A DNA stretch of 64,000 bases from Parietichytrium sp. I65-24A (Eukaryota; Sar; Bigyra; Thraustochytrida; Thraustochytriidae): contig BLSF01000002.1 in assembly GCA_012862575.1 (NCBI GenBank), positions 248,001-312,000 of the forward strand, in the 5' to 3' direction. The notes below the pieces were generated by a model. The model saw only the letters and a list, made by a program, of their open reading frames with translations. It did not search any database and was not told where the DNA came from. Below, piece by piece: positions 30,755 through 41,179 of this stretch (the first letter of the stretch is position 1; the number at the start of each line of letters is the position of its first letter). The position numbers and the translations under genes are program-made.

Positions 30755-31897
30755 ATGGCAGAAACCTGGGATCATTTGGAGGACTTTGAGGAATGGGACC
30801 CTAATTCAGGGATCTCATACAAGGTACATGCGCTCGCCGGGAGCTTGGCGGGGGGAATGGAGCACGTCCTGGTGTTTCCCATCGATAGTGTCAAGACACA
30901 TCTGCAGGCGGAAGGCGCGCGGAGGGGGGCAATCAAGGACTTAATTGCCAAGGAGGGTGTTGGTAGACTATGGCGCGGCGTGTCCACGATGTTGACCGCA
31001 TGCGTTCCTGCTCATGCAGCGTACTTTAGCATTTTTGAGAGCTCAAAGGTTGCATTCGGCGCCGATGCCGAAGGACACCATCCAATCGCTGCTGCTGCCT
31101 GCGGTGCCTTGGCCACCATCAGCCACGATGTTATCATGGTCCCATTTGATGTGGTTAAACAGCGTTTGCAGCTTGGCCTGCACACTGGCATGATGGATTG
31201 CGCAAAGCATGTGGTTCGCACCGAGGGGGCGAGCGCGCTGTATTTGAGTTTCCCAACCACTCTGATGATGAACATACCATTTGCTGGAATCATGGTGGCC
31301 GCGAACGAGAGCTTCAAGAAGATCTTGAACCCATCCAACGAGTACAATCTTCCTGCCTTCTTCTTGTCGGGTGGGGCAGCTGGAGGCGTCGCCGCCGCGC
31401 TCACTACCCCTTTGGATGTAATCAAGACGAGGCTGCAGACTCAAAGCGTAATGCTTGAACTGGCAAGCCGGAACGTAAAGTCCTCCTCTTCCTCCACGCG
31501 ATCTGGAAGCATCTCAAAGTCTTTCTCGAAGAAGATTAGCTCGAGTGCTGTTCTCGGGGCTGGCGGAAGCCGTGGCGTCGCCCAGCCAGCTTTTGGACTC
31601 GCAGCACCATATTATTCGCGCGCCGCTCGCCTAAAGATTCCGTCACCAATGGGAACTGGTGTGAACACTAAGGGAACAACTACACTGCTGAAAAACGACC
31701 CCACCTCCAAAAACTTTAGCGCCAGCGCAGTTCGCTATCATGGCTTTGCTGACACTGCACAAAGAATTTTTGAGGAAGAAGGCATGGCTGGCTTTATGCG
31801 TGGCTGGCGGCCTCGCTTGATGGTATTTGCACCAAGTGTTGCAATTTCGTGGACTACTTATGAAACAGCAAAGTCCTTCCTGTCGATGTACTTTTAA
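30755..31897 (+). CDS. Mitoferrin-type mitochondrial iron carrier
   Basis: A 380-residue SLC25 carrier with three signature repeats: PIDSVK (42-47), PFDVVK (130-135) and PLDVIK (219-224). Family-specific sequence for mitoferrin/Mrs3-Mrs4 includes LAGSLAGGMEHVLVFP, MMNIPFAGIMVA (the MNIPF signature) and LNPSNEYN. It would import ferrous iron across the inner membrane for haem and Fe-S synthesis. The third matrix loop carries an insertion of about 97 residues (232-328), rich in Ser/Lys/Gly, before GFADTAQRIFEEEG resumes the carrier pattern. Usual mitoferrins are about 300-340 residues. The frame stays open and the codon pattern is normal, and no GTAAGT lies in the insertion, so it is probably coding rather than an intron. 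Confidence 0.88.
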   Translation: MAETWDHLEDFEEWDPNSGISYKVHALAGSLAGGMEHVLVFPIDSVKTHLQAEGARRGAIKDLIAKEGVGRLWRGVSTMLTACVPAHAAYFSIFESSKVAFGADAEGHHPIAAAACGALATISHDVIMVPFDVVKQRLQLGLHTGMMDCAKHVVRTEGASALYLSFPTTLMMNIPFAGIMVAANESFKKILNPSNEYNLPAFFLSGGAAGGVAAALTTPLDVIKTRLQTQSVMLELASRNVKSSSSSTRSGSISKSFSKKISSSAVLGAGGSRGVAQPAFGLAAPYYSRAARLKIPSPMGTGVNTKGTTTLLKNDPTSKNFSASAVRYHGFADTAQRIFEEEGMAGFMRGWRPRLMVFAPSVAISWTTYETAKSFLSMYF

Positions 31898-32184
31898 GAA
31901 GAAGAACAAATTTTGAACTAGTCTTTTGGGTTCTGTCTTGTGGCAACTAAACTATATATAAAGAAAGAATTGTGCGGCATGATTGATGGGTTCCCAGCCC
32001 GTCTTATCGACGTTTGCAGGAGTTTAGATATCTTGACGGTTTTTAAAATTTGGAGCGCCATATCGGCTGCTGGCGAACGTCCAGCCATGGTCTTTTTTAC
32101 TTTTATGGACACAGTCTCAAACACCCTGCTCACCTCTCCTTCCTTCCAAAACTAAATGTCGCTTTTGACCGGGACAACGTCTTC

Positions 32185-32736
32185 TCACCTGTCCTTCTTG
32201 CTCTCCAAGGAGCTCTCCTCGGGCGCATTTGACTTGGCGCCTCCTTCAGCCGCCTTTCCCCCCGCAGGTTGGGGTGGCTCCTGCGGTCCGCTCGGCTCTA
32301 TGCCGTCGTTGTCTTTCTCCGTGAAGGCCATGAGCACGTAAGCCCCAATGATGAGTTGCACAATAAGAATTGCAACCAGACCAGAGATCATGTCTTGGTT
32401 GGCAGTCACCCCGTAAGATGGCAACAGCCAACTCCTGACTGCAAAGAAGCCGCCAATCGGAAGCACGGCCATCGCTACAGAGGTCACCGCAAGCTTTTGC
32501 ATCGTGTCGGAGTTTTTCCCGTCCTTCATCGCTGCGAAAGCGTTCGTGTAAACGTAGCCATCGGGAAGTGGGCCACTGTACCCTGTTGGAAAAACCCCGT
32601 ATGGCAGGTCTTTGACCTTTTCGCCGCCCGTCTGGGTCCGCAGTAGCTGGTCCACGTCTGCCATGTCTCTTTCCTTCGCAACTTTGGCCTCGTTCGAAGC
32701 CCCTATTCTTCCCTTCTCCCGTCGCCTTGACATCAT
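32185..32736 (-). CDS. VMA21: VMA21-like V-ATPase assembly factor
   Basis: A 183-residue small membrane protein. The start is the first ATG (32736, MMSRRREKGRIG); MADVDQ at residue 25 is an alternative. Two membrane helices at about 82-105 (VAMAVLPIGGFFAV) and 117-139 (GLVAILIVQLIIGAYVLMAF), followed by a short acidic segment, match VMA21, which helps assemble the V-ATPase Vo sector in the ER. The last four residues are KKDR, a dilysine KKxx ER-retrieval signal like the KKED of yeast Vma21. The N-terminus and the Pro/Gly/Ala-rich C-terminal linker are longer than in yeast (77 aa) or human (101 aa). It follows mitoferrin convergently (287 bp between stops). Confidence 0.84.
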   Translation of the reverse strand: MMSRRREKGRIGASNEAKVAKERDMADVDQLLRTQTGGEKVKDLPYGVFPTGYSGPLPDGYVYTNAFAAMKDGKNSDTMQKLAVTSVAMAVLPIGGFFAVRSWLLPSYGVTANQDMISGLVAILIVQLIIGAYVLMAFTEKDNDGIEPSGPQEPPQPAGGKAAEGGAKSNAPEESSLESKKDR

Positions 32737-32842
32737 CACTCGGCTTAATAGCCACCACTACTAGTGTGGCACTGCACGATGGATTTCTTTTGTTGAAGTT
32801 TTGACAGTTCGAAGGTCTGAAAGTGACAGAACGTGTTTGGTA

Positions 32843-32858
32843 CTCACAGTCAGTACTG
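32843..32858 (+). promoter_or_regulatory. CTCACAGTCAGTACTG motif upstream of VMA21
   Basis: It lies about 107 nt before the VMA21 ATG (on the opposite strand) and contains the palindrome CAGTACTG. The same 14 bases CTCACAGTCAGTAC occur on the minus strand at 46024-46037, and a version with a 2-base insertion is at 20766-20783. Candidate promoter element only; one exact 14-mer repeat in 64 kb is not beyond chance. Confidence 0.3.
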
Positions 32859-32995
32859 TATTTCGTCCCGGTTTTTCAGGGATGTCCAAAAAGCTGAATC
32901 CGATAAACTCGTGTCAGGATTGTTGACTAGCGAGAAGTGTCATAAAATGCATGTCGAATGAAACAACGAGGTATTCTTTAAAGAAGAGCTACTGG

Positions 32996-34558
32996 CTATG
33001 AGTGGAGGCGAGATTTGAGCTTGGCATAGTCCGAACCCATTCGTGTCAAAAGCTGCTCCATTGCATCCCGCTGCGACCTGGTAGCTTCAAGCTCTGATTT
33101 TAGCTCTGCGACTTGTGCATGAAGAGACCTCAAACTCTGCGAAGAGGCTTGACGGGAAGACTCTGAGGCGTCTCTTAGCACTGCAAGCTGACTGCGCAGA
33201 CCAGCAATCTCGGCAGCTTGCTCCCTGCAAACAACTTCAAGATCGCCGTTAAAAGCTCCACTCGAGCCGCTTTTTGTACTTTTTGCAACTGAGGAAGAAC
33301 CGAGTCGTGTTTTACGGAGCGACGTCCGCGGAGTCGATGGTAACTGAGGTTTCTCATGTAGCCTAGATGGTCCGCCGGTTCTGCCCTCACTTCGGCTCCT
33401 TCGGGATGCCGAAACCATGGCTTGCTTGCCTGGACTTGCCTTGCTGCTCCGGCGAGGAGGCTCTCTTTGAGGAGCACGAGGAGCACGGCGGCTAGATTTC
33501 GTAGGCAGACCCTGAGTATCATTGCCGCGAGATTTCGCCACGGATGAAGCAGTTGATCGAGTAACCCGTGACACGTTTCGCGTTCGCTTTGCAGATATAG
33601 CTCCGTTGCCGGATTTTTTCTTGGTGCGTTTGATTTTTGCGCCTTCCTTCACCCGCGGTAAGTTCAGGTTGACTTTTACAATCGAGTGTTCATCTCCGTG
33701 AAAGTCTTCGTCGATTTGGTCATCGTCATTGTAGACATTTATTTTGTCGCGATCATCATGCCGGATGTTCCGGGTAGGGCTCCCGCTGCCTGGCCCGCCA
33801 TTTGAAACACCCGAGGAAATTAGATGGTGTTGTGCGGCCATGGCAGAGTGCTCTCCCCAAGTTCCGTTAAGATTGCCATAGTTCTCTTCATCCCCGGAGA
33901 CTGTCCCATTTGAAGATCTCAGGGCGGAAGATGCCCCCCTCGATGGCGAGTAGTGTGGATACTCGTCGACGTGATTTTCTCCCTCGCGTCGCCCTGTCGG
34001 GCTTGATCTCGGCAGAATCTCTTGTAAGGGGGACCTCATACCAGCACTAGTAGGGGAAGCTTTTCTCCTTTTGTCGTGGGGCGACGAAGAAGAAATGAGG
34101 AGAGCTGAGGCGCCATTTGCTGCGGAAGGCGAAGAAACTTTTAGGTCTGCAATGTGTTCGCGCAAGTGCCCGATCCATGCTTCACAGAATTGCGGACTTG
34201 GCGCCAAGAAAGAATGTGTCCTGCTGTTTTTCAAAACAATGTCAAACCTGCAGCCCGAACCCCCGAAAGAATCCACTTGAGCAACATCCGACAAAAAGAC
34301 GCGAATGCTACACGCATCTGGATCAACGCTGGAGAACGCCGCGTCATCGCCTGCTTGCTCTATCACGTGCTCGGCAGGCTCCCATGAAAACATCCCATCT
34401 TGATTGAGTTGTTTGTGTTTCAACGTGCCTCTAAAATACACTATGGGCCTGCTCAAACCTTCGTCATGCGAGTCCTCGTCCTCACTCTGCAGAGCTCCAT
34501 TTTCTTTGGCCGGACTGCTCCACAGTTCCACCGGCGCTCCAGCATGCAGCACCGACAT
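32996..34558 (-). CDS. PH-domain protein with basic linker and C-terminal coiled coil
   Basis: A 520-residue protein from the first in-frame ATG at 34558 (MSVLHAGAPVELWSS). Residues about 34-140 look like a pleckstrin-homology domain: RGTLKHKQLNQDGMFSW opens the first strands, SIRVFLSDVAQVDSF and CRFDIVLKNSRTHSFLAP the middle strands, and FCEAWIGHLREHIADL the closing helix with its conserved Trp. Residues about 150-420 are Ser/Arg/Lys-rich and disordered. The last 90 residues form a coiled coil (AAEIAGLRSQLAVL then LHAQVAELKSELEATRSQ). A phosphoinositide-binding adaptor is a reasonable inference; I do not recognise a named orthologue. It is divergent from the TARBP1-like gene. Confidence 0.68.
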   Translation of the reverse strand: MSVLHAGAPVELWSSPAKENGALQSEDEDSHDEGLSRPIVYFRGTLKHKQLNQDGMFSWEPAEHVIEQAGDDAAFSSVDPDACSIRVFLSDVAQVDSFGGSGCRFDIVLKNSRTHSFLAPSPQFCEAWIGHLREHIADLKVSSPSAANGASALLISSSSPHDKRRKASPTSAGMRSPLQEILPRSSPTGRREGENHVDEYPHYSPSRGASSALRSSNGTVSGDEENYGNLNGTWGEHSAMAAQHHLISSGVSNGGPGSGSPTRNIRHDDRDKINVYNDDDQIDEDFHGDEHSIVKVNLNLPRVKEGAKIKRTKKKSGNGAISAKRTRNVSRVTRSTASSVAKSRGNDTQGLPTKSSRRAPRAPQREPPRRSSKASPGKQAMVSASRRSRSEGRTGGPSRLHEKPQLPSTPRTSLRKTRLGSSSVAKSTKSGSSGAFNGDLEVVCREQAAEIAGLRSQLAVLRDASESSRQASSQSLRSLHAQVAELKSELEATRSQRDAMEQLLTRMGSDYAKLKSRLHS

Positions 34559-35240
34559 CTGCAAAACCTTTCACCGGTGCCGCCTCCGTTTCCGCCTCTT
34601 GTCTTGGATAAAGCCTTGTAACCTGTCACACCAAGCCTCTCATCCGCCTTTTCGCTGCACAGTTTCCGGTCGGAGAGCGAGGCTCCGCAGCTCTTAGCCT
34701 CCCACGAATGATCGCAGCTCCACCTTTAATGATAATTGTTCGCGCAGCGACCAAAGCCCAAGCGAGACCTCCTCGTGCACGCTCACCACTTTCCATTCAC
34801 GCTTTGAAAGTCTCCATCCAACACCGAAAACAGAAAACGTTTGCTTCCTCAGGACACTAAGGACTCTAAGGACCGTCGGGACCGTCCGGGCTGTTTCGCT
34901 CGTCACGCCGCCTCCTATCGCGTCACTGTTTCGACTAAATTTACGTCACATTGCACTATTATTGCACTCATGTCATGTGTGACGGCCCTGGGCTTTCCCG
35001 TATGCGTAACAAGAGGTCAGGTTTGCGTAACGGAAGGCAGATTTCGCGTGGCTTGAATAGCTCTTGATAAATAATGATGAATAGCTTGAATGGCGGGTGT
35101 GGATGGTGTGGACCTGGGGAGCCTGAGTAGCCTGAGAGCTTTGGGAAAAGTACATTCAAAGAGCGCGAAGTTGAAAAGGCTCTGGCCTGGAAGCGAGACC
35201 GCCGGACATCGCCGGACATTGCCGGACGGTCAGAGCTGGA
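34559..35240. other. 682 bp divergent promoter region (PH protein / TARBP1-like)
   Basis: It separates two start codons of divergent genes. A cluster of GACT/GGACACTAAGGAC-type sequence at about 34850-34885 and several short GCGTAAC sequences are present. No gene is called; short frames overlap the start of either neighbour. Confidence 0.55.
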
Positions 35241-38200
35241 ATGGGGGAGGTGTTGGAAAGCTCGTGGCTCAGGCTGCAAGAAGTGCTCCTGGAACTGGAC
35301 GAAGAAGATCGCGCACCAGGGAGCTCGGAATGGGTGGAAACCAGCTTGCAAGTGTGCCAGGTCGTCGTTGATTATGTGGCGGAGAAAGAAGGACAAGTTG
35401 GACTGGATAATGAGGAACTGAGCGTGCAGCTTTTCGAAAAGATTTGTGGACTCTTGAACGCTGACCAGAGCGGTGAGCTTGGAGAATGGGCCCGTACACT
35501 TGTCGGGGTGGTGGTAAAGCAATTCTGCAGGCTGCCTGCTGCGACATTCAGGGTGTTATTCAGTCTAGTGCTGGAGTTTGACCAACATGCTACGTGGCAG
35601 AGGATAATGCGCACGGCTTTCGCCGAATTAGACGGAGAGAGCCAAGCCGTTGCGATTGTTCAGGTTCTTGAGGCGACACAGGTTCCGGGCCAGTCATCCG
35701 TAAGCGAAAACGTAGCTTTTCTGGGATTACTTCTGGAGCTCGCATCCCAAGATCTTTCAGAGAATGTACTGAAACAAATTTGTGCACTGACGCAAGTTGA
35801 TCCCAGCAAGGACCTCGACATTTCCGAGCAGATCTACAAGAGTCTGTTGGGCGTGCTATGCACAAAATATAAGAACGGCGTGCCTCGAGACATTTTATTG
35901 CAGGCGTTTCACGGTTTAATCGGCGAGTCTGTTTCACTGCGAGCTAAAATGCTTACTCTAATGTTCGGCTCCTGCGAAGACGACGAGATCGCCAAACAAT
36001 TCTTTGTAGAACCTCTTATCCGGGACACCAGAGCATGGGAAACCATACAACTGGCACTGTAAGTTATTTGTCGAAACTGGCAAAACCCGTTTCTCGGGGA
36101 CATTGAAATCGGCATGTCACTAACCACACGTTGCCCAATTCTGTCACAGCGAACATCCTTACAACTCGCTCACGCACAAATCTGGGGAATACCTATTACA
36201 AATCGCGGCAATGTGTTGCATCCAAAGCAATCGTCTCTGGAAGACACTATCGGACTTGACTATACAACTAAAAGAGATGGAGATAAATGCTCTTAAAAGG
36301 TCGTGGCAGCTCTTTTTACAGCTGTGCGGAAAGGAAACAGCCAAAGATGCAGATTCCCGAGTTAAAAAGAAGGGTGCGGTCCAACAAAGGTCCGCGTCTA
36401 ACTTTGAGCCACCGTTGCAATTCACAAAGGAGTGGCTCGAGCCTTGCTTAAGATTCATGTTTCAGCATCCAAACCCGGAGTTCCGTCTTTTCGCAATCAG
36501 GTCCTACCTGGAGCTCATGCAGAATTATCGCTCAATTATGAGCTCCTTTACATGCTCGTCGGCGTGCTTGACTGACGCTCTTGTGACGTCAGAGAATGTC
36601 AGCGCCCTCGTTCGCGAGGGGCCAAAATGCACCGCACTTTTGACTACGTTTCTCTCCGACTGGCTAGAGCTTTTATTTGGCCGGGACGCGAGTGTCGCTG
36701 GAAATGCCCTCCGGTCTCTCTTTATCGGGGCAATACAGCAGCTTGCTGTTCCAAGCAATCATGACAGTGGGATTTTGCTTCTTCACGTCTTCAACATGAT
36801 GAGCAAAGACAAGTTGTCTAGCACTGTATTGGATAGCGAAGTCCTCCAAATTATCTTGGGGAGTTTCTCGGTCTGCTGGGCGCTAAGAAGGGACCCAGTC
36901 TTTGAGGTTGTCTTTCCAGACGCTGTAAAGCAAGTGGACCTGTTTATATCCCACTTCGTCATCAGCGAAACAGACACTGCTCCAGAGCTCATTGGCGCGT
37001 ACGAGTTCATACATCTAGCTGTTGTTGGAGCACTAAGCCAGGTTCGGTGGCCAGTGAACATTCTTGAGTCGCGCCTGATCATTGCGGTTAAGAGCTTGGC
37101 TCCACCAAACACCGAAAGCAATCCACCATTTCGAGCATGCGGATTGAACCCCGTGCTCGAGCCTGAGAAAGCACTTGCGTTCGCCTGGGCTGCAGGGCCT
37201 GACATGGAGATTCTCAAAGCTGCGTTGTTTGCCTGGTGCAAAGAGTGGGCCAGCCTTTGTTCCGATGCTCAAAGTGAGGAGCTGACTGCCTTGTTGAAGT
37301 GGGTCGCAAATGTGCACACGTTGATTTCTGCTCATCCACATCTCGAGCACTGCGCCGCGGCATATGTCTCCTGCGACGGATCCCAGAGCATACTTTTGGA
37401 GCTCTTGAAGTGGTGTGAGGCGAACTACCCTGATGTGGAACAAGGTGTCGTACTGCACCTATTGGAGTCCATCTGGAAGTTGATCAATGTCCTTGAGTCA
37501 TATGATGGAAACAGACGCGAGGCGGAGCATCGAAAACTTGTCTTCATTTTAGATCAGTGGGTATTACGGCGCGGCTCCGTAGATTGGGACATTGTGGCGC
37601 AACATGCACCATTATTTTGCGCTGAACTCGGCGACACTGTTAACCGAAAACTGGAGCACGACATTGCCTCCGAAGTTTTGTCCATGCCAAAGTTGAAGGT
37701 GTTGGCGAAACTGGTACAGGGCGGCGTTGGAAAACCCGAGCCATGCCTGATTCTTGCACGTGAGGTGTTGCTAGGCTCCCATGAGGTGGATGGAAGAGAC
37801 GTCATGCATTACGCGCTGCGACTTGGCAAGGCTGCTATCCAAGCAGTCGAGAAAGGCGAGCAACTAGATGACGTGGAGGAACTTCTGCGGGACGTTCTGC
37901 AAATCGCTGGGAGGGAGCTCAAGAAGACCATGAGTGGCGATGTTGGATTAGTGAGCTCGTGCGCAGGACTGCTCTTCTGTGATGGCGTCACCTCTCGATT
38001 TGAAGAGTTTGTTCGCAAGCAAGCCTGGCCATTATTCGCGGAGAGCTACCCCGCTTCTCTGATTGCTGCCGAAAATCTCTTTCTTCGCAACTTGATCCAA
38101 AATGGCGGAAACCCAATATCCCGTTGGGTGGATGAGCTGGAAATGCTTTTGATTGGGTCAGAACCTCTGTGTCAGCGCTCTATGAATGTTCCGCGGCTGA

Positions 38201-39552
38201 CTCTTGGCTTTTGCATGAATCCGAAAGCTCACTGTCGGGTGCTTGCTCTTCGTTTTATCCAGGAGTGGTCGGGCAGTGACTACAAATGGCTATTGCAGTT
38301 GTCGCAAACCATGTTTAAACACATGCATGGATCGCCAGTGCTTCGAACTGCGGCTCTTCAGACTCTGTGCGTTATATTGCAAAAGGCTGAGCACTTTTCC
38401 GAGGAAGAGCGCTCCTCCATCTATGAGCAGTTGGTGGGACACGACTTTGAAACGTTTCGCGAGGAATCTTTGAATAGATACTTTGTCGAGCTCGCAATTA
38501 CTTCTTTAGCTCTTATTCAGCCCGAAAAGACGGTGCCCCGTCTGCTAGAAGATCTACGGTCATTGGCCTTACATGTTGAGAAGGAAGTGTCGATTATTCC
38601 TGTTGTAGGAAGCCTTGTCCTGGTTTTGGATAAATTCCGGCCAGATTATCTCGCAACGCACCAAACTTTGTTTGACGAAATGGTAGTGACTTTGCTCCCA
38701 TACACTGCGAGTACCTCGGTCGTCGGCCGTGAAGTCTCGCAGTGGATTGTTCATCGCTTTTATCTTCAAAAGTTGGAGCTGAAGGCCGAAATGGATCCAA
38801 GAATAGAAAGCTTAGGTCGCTTCTTGGAAAACAGCGCCACCTCCAAACGCTCACGGAAACGAATTTCGACGCGCCTCGAGCAATACATTCCTTCTGAAAG
38901 GTGCAAGGTCAAATATCTTTTCCGCGAGGAGGTCCTTTCTCATCCGTTTAAAGACTGGCTTAACAGGTGGTTTCCACTCAAGTTTGACAATCTTATGTCA
39001 ACGCTCCGCTTTAAACCAAATGAGCAACTTGAGTTTGGGAACTTGGAAACTCTGAATTTGCTAACACTCGAAGCACAGGAAACTCAGCGCTACCGGGCGA
39101 TCGTATTGGGTAGTCTCGTCTACAAAGTCCCGAATGCAGCTGGCCTGACCAGAACTTGTGAGCTTTTGTCAATGGACACCTTGGTGTTGGGGAGAAATTT
39201 TTCGCACGAAAGAGACTTTGCGGGTATTGCGTGCTCTTCGGAGTGCTGGATGCCAACGCAGATTCTACCGTCGTACGATTTACCAGAATATATCGTTCAG
39301 CAAAAGGCGAAAGGGTACCAAATCATTGCCCTCGAGCAGTCTGCCAACAGCGTTTGCATCACTAAATTCTCCTTCCCAGAGGATGGAAAGGTCATTTTCT
39401 TGCTAGGAACGGAGAAAGAAGGGATTGCTTCCCATTTGCTTCGCTTGGTCGACTTTTGCGTCGAGATCCCTCAGTTTGGTGTCACTCGATCCTTAAATGT
39501 CCACGCCAGCTGCGCGCTGCTATTGTGGGAGTTCGTTAAACAACAGTCTTGA
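35241..39552 (+). CDS. TRM3: tRNA (guanosine-2'-O)-methyltransferase, TARBP1/Trm3 family (two exons)
   Basis: Exons 35241-36058 and 36150-39552; intron 36059-36149 (91 nt, GTAAGT donor, ACTAACC branch-like site, TCACAG acceptor). The product has 1,406 aa, close to yeast Trm3 (1,436) and human TARBP1 (1,621). Residues 1-1240 are alpha-solenoid. The SPOUT methyltransferase domain is at about 1250-1406, with motif 1 KVPNAAGLTRTCELL, motif 2 IFLLGTEKEGI and the SAM-knot motif 3 VEIPQFGVTRSLNVHASCA. The enzyme methylates the ribose of G18 in the D-loop of tRNAs. All three SPOUT motifs are intact, so it should be active. Splicing restores EHPYNSLTHKSGEYLLQIAA across the junction. It converges with the PLC gene 148 bp downstream. 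Confidence 0.9.
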
Positions 39553-39700
39553 CCCTTATTAACAGTCGTTTGTTCTTTCAATTTAAAATTGGAAATGCGA
39601 GTGTTGTATTTCTTCCGCATCTCTAAGGAGACACTGTGCCCCCAAAAGAAGGTAGGAAAGTACTTTATCAATGTCTCTTTGTTACATTTGCTTTGCGGGA

Positions 39701-40618
39701 TCAAACAACCTCTTGCAGTTTCTGAACCGCAGACATAGCCCGAAGCGAGGCCAACAGCTCCGGGCCACCGTCACACACATTATCAATCTCGATGAGGTTA
39801 ATCTTGCCGTATATGCCGCTATTGACATCTTCCCTGATGATATGGTTGAGTCGCGATGCCGTGCTGTCATGAAGAATTGAGGAGTTGTGAGTCAGGCCAA
39901 TGGCGACCGAAAGAGGGTTGTATTGCCAATGCGCTTGAGCCATCCAGATACGCCCTAAACTCGCTCCCACGGCGGTAACGTTTTGCATATACTTTCGAAT
40001 TTGTTTTATGCGAGAATCTCGAGAGCTCTGTTGGAAGCACAGCTGCTCCTCGAAGTCGTGCATCTTCTCACATTCAACCGAGGGATCGTAGTTTTCATCA
40101 ACATTGTTCATGAGCGCCACCACAGGTCCGATTCGCAAAGCCTCCTCCACTTGCATATCCGCCAAAGTATTATTCTCGAACAAGGGTATATGGGCCGTCT
40201 TCAAAATTTTTCGAGTCAACACCTCGGTCAGCGGCACATCAATGCCATCGAAATGGCTTATGTAAAGCACCACAAGTTCTTCACGATTGTCCCTGGACCA
40301 GGACAAGATATCTTCCACGGCGCGGTCTAAGGTCGTCGGCACCGGGACGAGTCCGTGGTGCATTATGACGCCGTGCCCACGCTGCAACCGAAGTCTAATG
40401 TCCAGGCCCCTCACCCCGCATCCCAGCAACTTTTTAAACCCCCCATCGGGCTGGGTCTTTGTGAACGCAACCACCTCCTTCCGCACGAGCGCGTCTTCTT
40501 CACGAAGGTAGGTCGTGCCCGCATCGTGTGCGATGATGATCGGGAGCTCTTTCACACTCACCGCATCTGAAAGCGCAGCTGACAGGCAGGCCGCCAAGAA
40601 CAAACACACACTCCGCAT
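39701..40618 (-). CDS. Secreted PI-PLC X-domain protein
   Basis: A 305-residue protein from the first ATG (40618). MRSVCLFLAACLSAALSDA is a clear signal peptide. The phosphatidylinositol-specific phospholipase C X (TIM-barrel) domain fills the rest: the first catalytic His is in IIAHDAGTTYL, an Arg/Asp strand is RGLDIRLRL, and the second His lies in VIMHHGLVPV. No EF-hand, PH, Y or C2 region is present, so it belongs with the bacterial-type/PLCXD group rather than signalling PLCs. Possible Asn glycosylation sites occur (NNT, NVT, NSS). Predicted to act outside the cell or in the endomembrane lumen; substrate not certain. The ATG is only about 20 nt from a sense-strand (GA)n/(GAAA)n tract. Confidence 0.84.
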   Translation of the reverse strand: MRSVCLFLAACLSAALSDAVSVKELPIIIAHDAGTTYLREEDALVRKEVVAFTKTQPDGGFKKLLGCGVRGLDIRLRLQRGHGVIMHHGLVPVPTTLDRAVEDILSWSRDNREELVVLYISHFDGIDVPLTEVLTRKILKTAHIPLFENNTLADMQVEEALRIGPVVALMNNVDENYDPSVECEKMHDFEEQLCFQQSSRDSRIKQIRKYMQNVTAVGASLGRIWMAQAHWQYNPLSVAIGLTHNSSILHDSTASRLNHIIREDVNSGIYGKINLIEIDNVCDGGPELLASLRAMSAVQKLQEVV

Positions 40619-40644
40619 CGCGACTGCCTCGCACACTCTTCCTC

Positions 40645-40681
<37 letters not shown>

Positions 40682-41179
40682 GCACCTGTGCGTACATATG
40701 CAATCCGCTCCGATCTTCGTCTGCTCAAATCGTCGATCTGAGACTCTTCCCTTTCTCCAACGTTGGTATTCATTTGCAGCTAATCAGTTTGGATAGCTAC
40801 CAGTCAGTACCGGTACTCTAAAGCTTGAAGGTGAATAAATTTCTTCGATGCAGGCAAGCGATGTTTCTTTACGAGCTCTGTTCATCGATTCCTATCGCGT
40901 GAGAAATCCGGCTTGGGCATGGCCTTCGTCGTCTTCTTTCAACTTTGTACGTTCGCATTTACTCACTTTTGGATTTTTGCTTGCTTGTTTGAAGTGTTGG
41001 ATGAGATAGATAGTCAGTCACCTAGTGCGAGAGAAGTTGGGAAACGAGTCCTGCGGTGTACTTGGTATGGAGGGAAAAACATTAATTTCTGAAGAATTAG
41101 GTGACAAGAAGGCTCCGCAGACAGAGAGAGAGAGTATGGGGCAACAGTAGTTGGCAAGAAGGGGTCAAGTCAGAACAGC
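40619..41179. other. 561 bp spacer with (CT)n(CTTT)n tract and ACCGGT palindrome
   Basis: Leader and promoter of the PLC gene and 3' region of the ferroportin-like gene. It includes the microsatellite at 40639-40682, an ACCGGT-centred 12 bp palindrome AGTACCGGTACT (40806-40817) and nothing that looks coding. Confidence 0.6.
40639..40682. repeat. (CT)n followed by (CTTT)n microsatellite in PLC leader
   Basis: About a dozen CT units followed by five CTTT units. On the sense strand of the PLC gene this reads (AAAG)n(AG)n and ends about 20 nt before its ATG, so it is probably transcribed as 5' UTR. Confidence 0.9.

Noticed and set aside
30391-30789. 132-codon frame just before mitoferrin
   Set aside because: It is mostly Arg/Gly/Ser from repeats and overlaps the mitoferrin start in another frame; more likely leader sequence.
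31448-31738. Intron in the mitoferrin third matrix loop
   Set aside because: There is no GTAAGT donor, the frame is open throughout and codon use looks normal, so it is kept as an inserted loop.
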